From DATFVJ01 sp963851085 (GTDB lineage: Bacteria; Actinomycetota; Actinomycetes; Streptosporangiales; Streptosporangiaceae): a stretch of 64,000 nucleotides of DNA. Both the position numbers and the translations under genes were made by a program. Below are positions 8,561 to 17,616 of this stretch, piece by piece. The stretch covers positions 62,001-126,000 of the forward strand of contig CAWKNX010000023.1 of the NCBI GenBank assembly GCA_963851085.1, read 5' to 3'. The notes under the pieces were generated by a model, which saw nothing but the letters and a program-made list of their open reading frames with translations, was not told the DNA's origin and did not search any database. The stretch's first letter is position 1. Every line of letters starts with the position of its first letter.

Positions 8561-10750
8561 CCACCACGCGGGCGGTGCCGGTGGTCGGTCCCGGGCTTGA
8601 CCGGGTCGATGGGCCGCTCAAGGTGACGGGTTCGGCGCCCTACCCAGCCGACTTCGGCTTCCCCGACCTCGCGCACGCCGCGCTGGTCCAGGCGACGGTG
8701 GCGGCCGGGAAGATCCGCCGCATCGACGCGACGGCGGCCGGTGTGGCGCCCGGTGTGCTCGCCGTGATCACGCACGAGAATGCGCCACGGCTGGCGCGCG
8801 CGCCCGGCGCGCTGACCGCCGGGCCGCCGCCACCGCTGCAGGACGACCGCATCCTGCATCACGGCCAGCACGTCGCCATCGTGGTGGCGCAGACACCGGA
8901 GCAGGCGGCGGCCGCGGCGCGGCTGATCGAGATCGACTACGAGCCCACCGAACCGCTGCTCGACCTCGGCGATCCGCGGGCCCACCGCGTCGAGAACGCG
9001 GGCGGGCGAGATGTCAGGCGAGGCGACGCCGCGGCCGGTCTCGCGGCGTCGGATGTCAGGGTGGAGGTTACCTACACCACGGCGACACAGACCAACAACC
9101 CGCTAGGGCTGTTCTGCACGGTCGCGTTCTGGGACGGCGACGCGCTCACCGTCCACGACTCGACGCAGGGGCCGGCCTTCGTGCGTACGGCGCTCGCCGT
9201 GGCATTCGGGGTGCCAGCGAGCAGGCGTCCGCGTCCTCGCGCCGTTCGTGGGCGGCGCGTTCGGCGCCGGGCTCCGCGTCTGGCCGCATGTCGTTCTTGC
9301 CGCGCTCGCGGCACGCGTGGCGGGCCGCCCGGTCAAGCTCGTGCTGACGCGCGGCCAGATGTTCACCTCGATCGGCTACCGCGCCCGCACCGTACAGCAC
9401 GTCAAGATAGGGGCGACGCGGACCGGCGAGCTTGTCGCGCTCGATCATGAGGGCGTCGAGCCCGCGGCGCTTGCTGATGAGTTCGCCGAGTCGCTGACCC
9501 GGAGCACGGCGGTCCTCTACGACTGTCCCAACGTCACGGCGAGAACCAGCCAGGTGCGGCTGAACGTGGCGTGCCCGACATGGATGCGCGGGCCTGGTGA
9601 AGCGCCGGGGGTGTTCGCGCTGGAGTGCGCGCTCGACGAACTGGCCTACGAGCTGGGCATCGACCCGCTCGAGCTGCGGCTGCGAAACTACGCCGACGTT
9701 CACCCGCAGACCGGCAGGCCCTGGACGACCAAGGCGCTGCGCGATTGCTATGAGCAGGGCGCCGAGCGGTTCGGGTGGTCGCGGCGCACCGTCCGGCCGC
9801 GCTCGATGCGCGACGGCAGCATGCTCGTCGGCTACGGCATGGCCAGCGCCCACTACGGGTACGTTCAGGCGGCCTGCCAAGCCCGCGCGTCGCTGGGGCG
9901 CGACGGGGTCGCCTTCGTGCGCAGCGCCGCGACCGACATCGGGCCAGGCACCTACACGGTCATGACACAGGTGGCGGCGGACGCGCTTGGCCTGCCACCC
10001 GCCCGGGTCCGGTTCGAGCTCGGGGACAGCGAGATGCCGCCCGCGCCGCTGCAGGGCGGATCGGGCCTCACCGCGGCGCTCGGCAGCGCGGTCCAGGCCG
10101 CCTGCGAGCGGCTGGTGCAGGCATTCCTCGACGTCGTGGCCGACGACGCGCAATCGGTTCTGCGTGGCTGCGGTGTGGCGGACGTCACCGTGCACGACGG
10201 CCGGATCTCGCGTGCCGGTGCGGCTGCCGGTGAGGCTTACACATCGATCCTGCAGCGGCATGGGCTGGCCGAGCTGACCGCGGACGGCGCGAGCAGCCGG
10301 CGCACGGACACCGGCGCCGAGCCGGGCATTTTCGCGGCCAAGTTCGCCGAGGTGCACGTCGACCCCGATCTGGGTCTCGTGCGGGTCGCGCGCGTCGTGG
10401 CGGCGGTCGACGGCGGCCGCATCCTCAATGAGAAGACCGCCACCAGCCAGGTCATCGGCGGAACGGTCGGCGGCATCGGGCAGGCGCTGCTCGAGGAGAC
10501 CGTCTCCGACCCCGGGACCGGCCGCGTCGCCAATGCCACGTTCGGCGACTATCTCGTGCCGGTCAACGCCGACGTCCCCGACATCGACGTGATCTTCGTT
10601 GGCGGGCCCGACCCGATGAACCCGATCGGCGTCAAGGGCATCGGCGAAGTCGCGATCGTCGGCGTCGCTCCTGCCATCGCCAACGCCGTTTTCCACGCCA
10701 CGGGCCGCCGCGTCCGCTCGCTGCCCATCACGTTGGAACAGCTCCTGTGA
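8557..10750 (+). pseudogene. Molybdopterin-binding large subunit (PaoC/YagR-like), frameshifted
   Basis: The catalytic subunit is complete in length (~730 codons) but changes frame. Residues from GTG 8557 read normally to GVPAS near 9220; thereafter the next frame continues as VRVLAPFVGGAFGAGLRVWP and runs to the stop at 10750. One extra base (or two lost) near 9215-9228 explains it. The second part keeps RGPGEAPGVFALE, GGSGLTAALGSA and the C-terminal KGIGEVAIVGVAPAIANA with the catalytic Glu. The gene is therefore either a recent pseudogene or carries a sequencing indel. If the frame is intact in the organism, it forms a molybdenum aldehyde dehydrogenase with the two upstream subunits; XdhC at 17 kb could supply maturation. 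Confidence 0.85.
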
Positions 10751-11083
10751 GCCAGGTGTAACCGCGGGCGCCGCTATCCGAGCCAGCCCTCCAAGATCGA
10801 CGGCCCGTCAGGGCCCGCAGATGATTAACACGCGGATTTGATCTTCGCAGCGGCCAGCCGGACCGCTGGTTCTACCCCCATCACTGGGCCATTGATGGGG
10901 TAATAGCCACCGGCCGCCCCCTCTCACCTTACTCCGCATCAACTACCTCATCAGCCTCACCAACCCCATCCCCCCGAGTCAGTCCCGCTCCGCTATCCCA
11001 TCAATGGGCCATTGACGGTGGCGGCCGTACCACGGCAACGAGGCCTAGAGCCGAAAACAGCGAGTTATTTCTGGGGCGCGCCC
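10751..11083. repeat. Gene-free spacer with two related hairpins
   Basis: A 333-bp gap after the large subunit. It contains the hairpin CCCCATCA-(9 nt)-TGATGGGG at 10876-10900 and the near-perfect palindrome TCAATGGGCCATTGA at 11001-11015. Both share TGGGCCATTGA, so they look like copies of one small motif. The first could end transcription of the molybdenum operon, although no T-tract follows. No gene is seen. Confidence 0.5.
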
Positions 11084-11187
11084 TTAGGCGGCATATCCGG
11101 TGCCCAAGGGGCCATGGATCATGATCCGGGCGATGACCGCGGCCCGCCAACATCGGGCTTCATGATCGCGGTAACTTCTCGGCGGTA
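11084..11187 (+). repeat. Dispersed repeat, copy A, left part
   Basis: The left ~100 bp of a repeat that recurs at 42.68-43.05 kb (uninterrupted) and, inverted, at 34.34-34.46 kb. It includes GGGCCATGGATCATGATCC and the left palindrome arm TTCATGATCGCGGTAA (11159-11174). Similarity continues to TATGTGCG, where the ISAzo13 element begins, and resumes at 12996. Confidence 0.85.
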
Positions 11188-12995
11188 TGTGCGCATCCCG
11201 TAATAAGGTGAGTTCCCGGCGTGTCGCGTGACAGGATGCGGTAATGGGCGCTGACCTGGATGTCGTGGGGCGAATGGGGCCGGAGCTGGGGCTGCTGCTG
11301 CCGTTGCTGGATGAGCGGGCGCGGCGGCTGGTGCTGGGGACGGTGGCGCGGGCGGCTGGTGAGGGCGGGGTCTCGGCGGTGGCGCGGGTGTCGGGGGCGT
11401 CGTGGCAGACGGTGGCGGACGGGGCGGCGGAGCTGGAATCCGGGCAGGTCGCGGAGGCCGGGCGGGTGCGCCGTCCGGGCGGGGGGCGCAAGCCGCTGAC
11501 TGCGGCGGATCCGGGTCTGGAGCCCGCGCTGCTGGCGCTGGTGGAAGACAGCACGCGGGGGGATCCGGAGTCGCCGCTGGTGTGGACGACGAAGTCGCTG
11601 CAGAACCTGTCTGATGAGCTGGCCGCGCAGGGGCACAGGTGCAGCCGGCAGGCGGCGCAGCGGCTGCTGCACGCCAATGGCTACAGCCTGCAGGCTAACG
11701 CCAAGACGATCGAGGGGAAGCGGCACCCGGACCGGGATGCCCAGTTCCGCTACATCGCCGCGCAGGCCGGGGAGCGCCTGGCCGCCGGGGAGCCGGTGAT
11801 CAGCGTGGATGCCAAGAAGAAGGAGCAGGTCGGCGAGTACGCCCAGGCCGGGCAGGAGTGGCGGCCCAGGGGGGATCCGGTGACGGTCCGCGACCATGAC
11901 TTCCCCGATGAGCAAGCCGGGAAGGTGACCCCGTACGGGGCCTGCGACATCGCCGCGAACGACGGGTTCGTGAATGTGGGCACTGACCATGACACCGCCG
12001 CGTTCGCGGTCGAGTCCATCCGCTGCTGGTGGAACACCCTGGGGAAGGACCGGTACCCCGGCGCGCGGCAGCTGCTGGTCACCGCCGACGCCGGCGGGAG
12101 CAACGGGTACCGGACCGGGGCGTGGAAGACCGGGCTGGCCGCCCTGGCCAGGGACACCGGCCTGGAGATCACCTGCTGCCACTTCCCGCCGGGCACCTCC
12201 AAATGGAACAAGATCGAGCACCGGCTGTTCTCGCAGATCTCCCGGAACTGGCGGGCACGCCCGCTGACCAGCCACCAGGTCATCGTCAACACCATCGCCG
12301 CGACCACCACCCGCGCCGGGCTGGCGGTCACCGCGCAGCTGGACACCCGGGACTACCCCCGCGGCATAAAGATCACCAAGGCGCAGCTCAGGGAGCTGGA
12401 AGACGCCGGCGCCCTGACGCGGCACAGCTTCCACGGCGACTGGAACTACACCATCAGCCCGGCCCCGCCCAGGCCCGCCCCGCCAGCCCCGGCCTGGCCC
12501 GTCGTGCCGCGACCAGGCCGCGGCCGCCCTGGCCCACCCCGCGCTGACCGGGATCACCGCCCGCGACCTCGCCCGCCTGGCCACCCGGCTGGAGCTCCCC
12601 GCCGACGCCGCCCGCGAGCACCACCTCCACCTGGCCCGCGGCCACCCCCGCCGCCGCGCCGCCCCGGCCCCCCCGAAACTCACCCTCACCGCCCAGCTCA
12701 CCGCCACCCTCGTGCGCGCCCGCCTCGGCCTGCCGCTGCACATCCTGGCCTACCTGCTCGGCGTCCACCCCGCCACCCTCAGCCCCGCCATCCAGCAGAC
12801 CCGCGATCTGCTCGCCCGGCACGACATCACCCTCCCCGCCCCGGCCGCCAGCCTCCCCACCCTGCACGACCTGCACCGCTACGCCGCCACCGCCGGCATC
12901 GCCATCCCCGGCCCCCCAGTGAGCACAAACCCCCATGAATGACACACTAAAGCCATCGACACACCGGAAACTCAGCTTGTTTTGGAACGCGCACA
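11188..12995 (+). mobile_element. ISAzo13-family insertion sequence inserted in dispersed repeat
   Basis: A ~1.8-kb element with imperfect terminal inverted repeats of about 38 bp. The left end begins TGTGCGCATCCCGTAATAAG; the reverse complement of the right end begins TGTGCGCGTTCCAAAACAAG. Both continue with TGAGTT, CCGG and GTGTCG. ATGTGCG is present at both junctions. Comparison with the uninterrupted repeat shows a simple insertion in the 25-nt loop of the palindrome. The target-site duplication could be up to seven bases, but the terminal TGTGCGC of the element resembles the target, so the exact edge is ambiguous. It carries a single transposase gene, split by a frameshift. Confidence 0.85.
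11244..12942 (+). pseudogene. ISAzo13-family transposase, DDE domain and C-terminal HTH in different frames
   Basis: The first ~408 codons encode an ISAzo13 (Rhodopirellula-type) transposase with acidic residues in VISVDAKKKEQVGEY, LLVTADAGGSNGYR and WNKIEHRLFSQISRNW, ending near DWNYTI at about 12453. After that the same frame becomes Pro/Arg/His-rich and meaningless. The +1 frame from about 12508 instead reads HPALTGITARDLARLATRLE and later LPLHILAYLLGVHPATLSPA, the C-terminal helix-turn-helix-like domain seen in full-length relatives, ending at 12942. A frameshift around 12460-12507 therefore separates the domains. It is probably inactive unless programmed frameshifting or a sequencing indel is involved. 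Confidence 0.85.
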
Positions 12996-13290
12996 ATGTG
13001 CGGAAAAGTTACCGCGATCACGAAAGTCGCCGTGGGTCAAGGCGATGGTGCATATGGACCGCCGTGGGATCTGGCACCCGGCGTGCCATTCGTGTGCCAA
13101 GCCGCAGTTGATCTTGACGTCCGATGGGTCATCTTGTGGCTGGCGCCGCCGGTGGACTTATGGATGTCCCGTTACGGGACGCCTGGATGTCCGGTTACGG
13201 GACGCCCGCGCGACCCGTAACGGGACATCCACGGCAACTGATCTTGAACTGGATTCGATGGCGCGCGTTGACGGGCGTGCTGCAGGTTGA
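12996..13290 (+). repeat. Dispersed repeat, copy A, right part
   Basis: It resumes the interrupted repeat: ATGTGCGGAAAAG, then the right palindrome arm (13009-13024, one mismatch to the left arm), then about 260 bp matching 42785-43045. Within it are three copies of a CCCGTTACGGGA-type palindrome (about 13168-13230) and a short tandem duplication containing GTGCTGCAGG near 13275-13305. The rest up to 13430 is gene-free and shows no further similarity. Confidence 0.85.
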
Positions 13291-13430
13291 CAGGCGTGCT
13301 GCAGGGCGCCTTAGGGGCCATCGCGCGCCACCTACGGGAAGCGGACGCGACCCCGGGCGCAGCCGCGTCAATCTCATAGGTGTCATGCGTCACTGCCGCC
13401 GTTCCCCGGCACCCGTCCCGGTGACGCGGG

Positions 13431-13642
13431 TGCATGCCGCGGAAAGGGGGTGCATGCCGCAGGCAAGGGCGGTGCATGCCGCAGGCAACGGCGGTGCATG
13501 CCGCAGGCAACGGCGGTGCATGCCGCAGGCAACGGCGGTGCATGCCGCAGGCAACGGCGGTGCATGCCGCAGGCAACGGCGGTGCATGCCGCAGGCAACG
13601 GCGGTGCATGCCGCAGGCAACGGCGGTGCATGCCGCAGGCAG
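13431..13642. repeat. 22-bp tandem array, about ten copies
   Basis: Ten units of GTGCATGCCGCAGGCAACGG plus CG. TGCATGCCGC begins at 13431, 13451, 13473, 13495, 13517, 13539, 13561, 13583, 13605 and 13627; the first spacing is 20, the rest 22. Seven central units are identical or nearly so, implying recent expansion. Each unit contains the self-complementary TGCATGC (TGCATGCA-like). Three units make 66 nt, so every frame is open and gives spurious repeat peptides. It lies just downstream of the MoaD-like gene. Confidence 0.95.
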
Positions 13643-13649
13643 TCGTCAG

Positions 13650-13946
13650 TCAGCCGCCCGCCATGGCGCCCACGACCAGGAGTGGTTCTGTCCCGAGCGC
13701 GACCGCGTCGGGGAGCGGGGCGTCAGGCAGTTCGTGGGACAGGTCCTGCTCGCAGGCGAAGAATCGCACGAAGGCTCTGCGCTGGCCGCTGACGTGGTGG
13801 CGGATCGTCCCGCGCAGCATCGGATAGCGCTCCTCGAGCGCGTCGAGGACCGAGCGCTGCGTGGCCTCGCCCTGGACCTGCAGCTCCACCTCGCCGTCGA
13901 CGTTCGCGAGCGTCCGCAGATGTGCGGGGAGCACGACGCGGATCAT
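13650..13946 (-). CDS. MoaD/ThiS-family small protein ending in Gly-Gly
   Basis: A 98-aa ubiquitin-like beta-grasp protein. It begins MIRVVLPAHLRTLANV and ends VGAMAGG; the terminal di-glycine is the adenylation/thiocarboxylation site in MoaD and ThiS. SVLDALEERYPMLRGTI matches the helix of the fold. In the cell it could donate sulfur or be conjugated to proteins. Its start overlaps the stop of the BNR-propeller gene (ATGA), a tight pair. No E1-like MoeB or MoaE is nearby, so a molybdopterin role is unproven, although molybdenum enzyme genes lie on both sides. Confidence 0.88.
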   Translation of the reverse strand: MIRVVLPAHLRTLANVDGEVELQVQGEATQRSVLDALEERYPMLRGTIRHHVSGQRRAFVRFFACEQDLSHELPDAPLPDAVALGTEPLLVVGAMAGG

Positions 13947-15058
13947 GGCAGCGTCTGGACCTCGACGGACAGCACGGCCGGCAGGTCACGCACGATGGGT
14001 GCCCAGCTGTCCCCGGCGTCGGCTGACGCGTACACCTGCCCGCCGGTCGTGCCGAAGTACACGCCGCAGGGATCGATCGAGTCGACGGCCATCGCGTCCC
14101 GCAGCACGTTGACATAGCAGTCGCGTTGCGGCAGGCCGTTCGTGAGCGCCTCCCACTCGTTTCCGCCTGTCCGGCTGCGGTACACGCGCAGTCTTCCGTC
14201 GGGCGGGAAATGATGAGAGTCGCTCTTGATCGGGACGACGTAGATGGTGTCAGGCTCGTGCGCGTGGACGCCGATAGGGAACCCGAAGTCGCTCGGCAGG
14301 TTGCCGCTGACCTCCTGCCACGACTCCCCGGCGTCGTCGCTGCGCATGACGTCCCAGTGCTTCTGCATGAACAGCACGCCAGGACGCGACGGGTGCATCG
14401 CGATGTGGTGGACGCAGTGCCCGACTTCGGCGTTCGGGTCGGGGATTCCTTCTGACCGCAGACCGCGGTTCGCCGGCCGCCACGTCTGGCCCGCGTCGTC
14501 GCTGCGGAACACGCCCGCGGCCGAGATGGCGACGAAGATCCGCCCGGGTTCGCCCGGGTCGAGCACGATGGAGTGCAGGCACATCCCACCGGCGCCGGGC
14601 TGCCAGGAAGGGGCTGAGCCGTGGCCGCGCAGCCCGGGCAGTTCCTGCCATGTCTGTCCACCGTCGACCGAGCGGAACAACGCGGCGTCCTCCACGCCGG
14701 CGTACACCGTGTCCGGGTCGGCAGGCGATGGCTCGAGATGCCAGACGCGTGCGAACTCCCAGGGGTGCGGCGTACCGTCGTACCACTGGTGGGTACCTGG
14801 GACCCCGTCGTACCCGAACTGGTTACCCGTCGGCTCCCACGACTTGCCGCCGTTGTCCGAACGCTGGATCAGCTGCCCGAACCAGCCGCTGGACTGCGAC
14901 GCGTAGAGCCGGTCCGGGTCGGCGGGAGAGCCCGCGACATGGTAGATCTCCCAGCCAGGGAATTCGGGGCCCGCTATGTCCCAGTGCTCGCGCCGCGCGT
15001 CCGCCGTCAGGACGAACGCGCCCTTGCGCGTACCAACAAGTACCCGTACGCCGCTCAT
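13943..15058 (-). CDS. BNR/Asp-box beta-propeller protein (sialidase-like fold)
   Basis: A 371-aa protein starting MSGVRVLVGTRKGAFVL, with AAGGAG five bases before ATG 15058. It contains five Asp-box repeats of the S-x-D-x-G-x-[TS]-W type: SDNGGKSW, SVDGGQTW, SDDAGQTW, SDDAGESW and SADAGDSW, spaced through the chain as in sialidase-like propellers. There is no signal peptide, and the arginine triad and Tyr/Glu of real sialidases were not recognised, so glycosidase activity is doubtful. It is translationally coupled to the MoaD-like protein. The role is unknown. Confidence 0.85.
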   Translation of the reverse strand: MSGVRVLVGTRKGAFVLTADARREHWDIAGPEFPGWEIYHVAGSPADPDRLYASQSSGWFGQLIQRSDNGGKSWEPTGNQFGYDGVPGTHQWYDGTPHPWEFARVWHLEPSPADPDTVYAGVEDAALFRSVDGGQTWQELPGLRGHGSAPSWQPGAGGMCLHSIVLDPGEPGRIFVAISAAGVFRSDDAGQTWRPANRGLRSEGIPDPNAEVGHCVHHIAMHPSRPGVLFMQKHWDVMRSDDAGESWQEVSGNLPSDFGFPIGVHAHEPDTIYVVPIKSDSHHFPPDGRLRVYRSRTGGNEWEALTNGLPQRDCYVNVLRDAMAVDSIDPCGVYFGTTGGQVYASADAGDSWAPIVRDLPAVLSVEVQTLP

Positions 15059-15226
15059 CCATGCTCCTTTCAGATCGTGCCGGCTCGACCGCGGCCGGCA
15101 GGTCACCAACCTTACGACGACCCTGAGACAGAAAACTCGTCGCTCGCCGCGCGATATCGCCGGCGGGCCAGCGCGGCCCGCGAACCCGGGTGGTACCGCG
15201 GGGCGGTATCCGGGTACACGTGTGGG

Positions 15227-16690
15227 GTGAGCCTCGAGGCCTACCGGCGCAAACGGGATCCGGCGCGCACGCCGGAGCCGGTGCCCGCGGCCGAGCCTGC
15301 GGCCGGGGCTGCGGCTGAGGCTGAGCCCGGGGCGAGCGGGGCCGGCGGGGCTGACGGCGCCGTTGGCGGAATGTTTGTCGTGCAGGAGCATCATGCCCGC
15401 GCCCTGCACTGGGATTTCCGGCTGGAACGCGGCGGCGTGCTCGTGTCCTGGGCGGTGCCGAAGGGGATTCCCGACGACCCGGGCCGCAACCACCTCGCCG
15501 TGCAGACCGAGGATCATCCCCTGGCCTACGCGGACTTCGCGGGCGAGATCCCGCGTGGTGAATACGGCGCCGGCACGGTGACCATCTGGGACCGCGGCCG
15601 CTATGAGCTGGTCAAGTGGGAGCCGGGCGAGGTCAAGGTGGTGCTGCGCGGGCGGCGCCTGTCCGGTGGCTACACGCTCTTCCGCACCGACGGGGACAAC
15701 TGGATGATCCACCGGGAGCGGGCCGCGCTCCCCGCGTGGGTCCGCCCGATGCTGGCGACCGCGGGCGGCTTGCCGCGCGGCGACGGCGGCTGGGCATACG
15801 AGATGAAGTGGGACGGGGTGCGCGCCTCGGCCTACCTCGCCGGCGGGCGGCTGCTGCGGCTCGCGTCGCGCACCGGCCGTGACATCTCGGTGGCCTACCC
15901 GGAGCTGAACGGGCTTGGCGCGGCAACGCGCCGGCACCAGCTTGTGCTCGATGGCGAGATCGTAGCCTTCGACGGCGGGCGGCCGAGCTTCGAAGCGCTA
16001 CAGCAGCGGATGCACGTCACCTCCGCCGCCCAGGCGGCACGGCTCGCCGGGCAGGTGCCAGTCGCGTACCTGCTGTTCGACCTGCTGCATCTGGACGGGC
16101 GCGACGTGCAGGAACTGCCCTACAGGCAGCGGCGCGAACTGCTCGACGGGCTGGGGCTCGCCGGCCGGTTCTGGCAGACCCCGCCCGCGTTCACCGACGC
16201 GGCAGGCGCGGACGTGCTCGCCGCCGCTCGCTCGCAGGGACTTGAAGGCGTCGTGGCCAAGCGGATGGATGCGCCGTACCGGCCGGGCGCACGCTCGGGG
16301 GACTGGGTCAAGGTCAAGCCCACCAGCAGGCAGGAAGTCGTGGTCGGTGGCATCAGCCCGGGCAAGGGTGGCCGGGCCGGCCAGATCGGCTCGCTGCTTG
16401 CCGGGGTCCAGACCGCGGCGGGCCTGGCGTATGCCGGCCGGGTGGGAACCGGCTTCACCGACCGGTCGCTTCGCCTGCTCGGCCAGCGGCTCGCGCCGTT
16501 GCGCCGGGACATGAGCCCGTTCGCCACCCCGGTGCCGCCGGAGCACGCGCGCGGCGCCATCTGGGTCGAGCCCGAGCTGGTGATCGAGGTGGCGTTCGCC
16601 GGGTGGACCCAGGCGGGCCGGATGCGCGCCCCGTCCTACCAGGGGCTCCGTGCGGACAAGGACCCCGCGGACGTCGTACGCGAGCCCTGA
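15227..16690 (+). CDS. ligD: ATP-dependent DNA ligase LigD, phosphoesterase-ligase form
   Basis: A 487-aa protein starting at GTG 15227. Residues ~50-165 are the LigD 3'-phosphoesterase domain (VVQEHHARALHWDFRLE, GEIPRGEYGAGTV). Residues ~173-487 are the ATP-dependent ligase with adenylated Lys194 in YEMKWDGVRA, then DGEIVAFD, EGVVAKR and the OB-fold C-terminus. There is no polymerase/primase domain, so this is a two-domain LigD as found in many actinomycetes, where the polymerase is separate. It seals breaks in Ku-dependent end joining; no ku gene is in the window. The first ~45 residues are an Ala/Glu-rich linker. Confidence 0.9.
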   Translation: MSLEAYRRKRDPARTPEPVPAAEPAAGAAAEAEPGASGAGGADGAVGGMFVVQEHHARALHWDFRLERGGVLVSWAVPKGIPDDPGRNHLAVQTEDHPLAYADFAGEIPRGEYGAGTVTIWDRGRYELVKWEPGEVKVVLRGRRLSGGYTLFRTDGDNWMIHRERAALPAWVRPMLATAGGLPRGDGGWAYEMKWDGVRASAYLAGGRLLRLASRTGRDISVAYPELNGLGAATRRHQLVLDGEIVAFDGGRPSFEALQQRMHVTSAAQAARLAGQVPVAYLLFDLLHLDGRDVQELPYRQRRELLDGLGLAGRFWQTPPAFTDAAGADVLAAARSQGLEGVVAKRMDAPYRPGARSGDWVKVKPTSRQEVVVGGISPGKGGRAGQIGSLLAGVQTAAGLAYAGRVGTGFTDRSLRLLGQRLAPLRRDMSPFATPVPPEHARGAIWVEPELVIEVAFAGWTQAGRMRAPSYQGLRADKDPADVVREP

Positions 16691-16696
16691 GCGCGG

Positions 16697-16939
16697 CTAC
16701 CAGCTTCCGCCGCCACCGCCCCCACCGGCCATGCCGCCGCCGATATCGCCGGAAAGCCACCGTAGCCGAGGTAGGAGCCAGGCGCATGCGACGCCAGGCC
16801 GGATCCCTGATGAGCGGGCCCAAGGGCCGGGCCGAGGGCACACACGAGTTCGTGAACGCGCCGATTCCCCGCAGCGGGCCGAAATCCCGCGTCTCAGATG
16901 CCGAGATCGCGCTATCGACTGCGGCAGGCACGACAGCAT
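16697..16939 (-). pseudogene. Possible C-terminal remnant ending in Gly-rich tail
   Basis: The 400-bp gap between ligD and xdhC has no intact gene. On the minus strand one frame reads APGSYLGYGGF; after a shift near 16755 the next frame reads SGDIGGGMAGGGGGGGSW and stops at 16697. A Gly-rich tail ending in SW is common at the end of some membrane proteins with secreted domains, so this may be the last exon-like scrap of a deleted gene. Support is weak: the composition alone could produce it. The rest of 16940-17088 holds nothing recognisable. Confidence 0.25.
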
Positions 16940-17088
16940 CGCCGCAGGTCACTACAGCGGCTCTTCGTCCGTCAGGGTGCGCTGACAAGATCAATCTCAC
17001 GGTTCGAGACGAGTTCTCGATTTGATACAGCCCGCATGTGGATGAGATCCACCACGATCATGGGAAAGGCGCGCGCGGTCCTCACCGG

Positions 17089-17616
17089 TCAGAAGAATCC
17101 GCCCGGGCGGCCGTTGCGGTCAGCGATCAGGCCCGCGAGCGTGGCGATCGCGATCTCGGCTGGTGCCCGTGAGCCGATGTTGAGGCCGATCGGGCGGTGC
17201 ACGCGGGCGATGTCGTCCGGCTGGACGCCGAGTTCGGCGAGCGCGGGAATGTGCGGCGCAGGATGCCGCGGATTGCCCATCACCCCGATCCAGCGGGCCT
17301 GGCCCGCGAGCGCGTCGCGCAGCACGGCGCCAAGTTCCGGCCGGTGGTGGTCGGTGACCACGACGTCGGCGTTCTCGCCAAGGCCCGCGTCCACCTCGGC
17401 CACCACCTCGGCACCCAGGTCGCGCTCGGCCTGGGCGAGGTGCTCGTCAGGCTCCACGAGGAACGTGCGGAAACCGGCATCACTGCCGTAGCGCAGCAGG
17501 TACGCGGCGACGGGCGAGGCGAAGACCGCCACGAGCACGCGCCCCTCCGGCTGGGCGGGGGCAGGGGCAGCGCCGTGCGCGACGTCGCACGCCGGGTCGG
17601 CGTCGGTGCTGGTCAT
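17089..17616 (-). CDS. XdhC/CoxI-family molybdenum-enzyme maturation protein
   Basis: A 175-aa protein corresponding to the Rossmann-type C-terminal domain of XdhC. GRVLVAVFASPVAAYLLRYG is the nucleotide-binding start, and HRPIGLNIGSRAPAEIAIAT is the family signature near the C-terminus. Members insert the sulfurated molybdenum cofactor into xanthine/aldehyde dehydrogenases. The N-terminal XdhC/CoxI domain is missing, as in many actinobacterial copies. The likely client is the PaoABC-like enzyme 6.3 kb away. Its ATG overlaps the stop of the decayed MFS gene (ATGA), so it was once the second gene of that operon and may now depend on read-through or another promoter. Confidence 0.85.
   Translation of the reverse strand: MTSTDADPACDVAHGAAPAPAQPEGRVLVAVFASPVAAYLLRYGSDAGFRTFLVEPDEHLAQAERDLGAEVVAEVDAGLGENADVVVTDHHRPELGAVLRDALAGQARWIGVMGNPRHPAPHIPALAELGVQPDDIARVHRPIGLNIGSRAPAEIAIATLAGLIADRNGRPGGFF

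Noticed and set aside
9146..10696. A 516-codon minus-strand frame
   Set aside because: Antisense shadow of the molybdenum large subunit; no family similarity.
12454..12938. Pro/Arg/His-rich tail as part of the transposase
   Set aside because: The real C-terminal domain is in the +1 frame (12508-12942); the tail is out-of-frame translation.
13172..13631. Repeat-rich peptides (MHRRCLRHAPPLPAAC and MPQATAVHAAG types) as genes
   Set aside because: They are translations of the 22-bp array in several frames; three units equal 66 nt so all frames are open.
13431..13642. CRISPR-like array
   Set aside because: The 22-bp units are directly joined with no unique spacers, and no cas gene is in the window.
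13943..15058. True sialidase
   Set aside because: Asp-boxes are present but the Arg triad, the nucleophile Tyr and a secretion signal were not recognised.
16985..17060. tRNA-like GGTTCGAGAC segment
   Set aside because: GTTCGA is present but no cloverleaf arms could be drawn around it.
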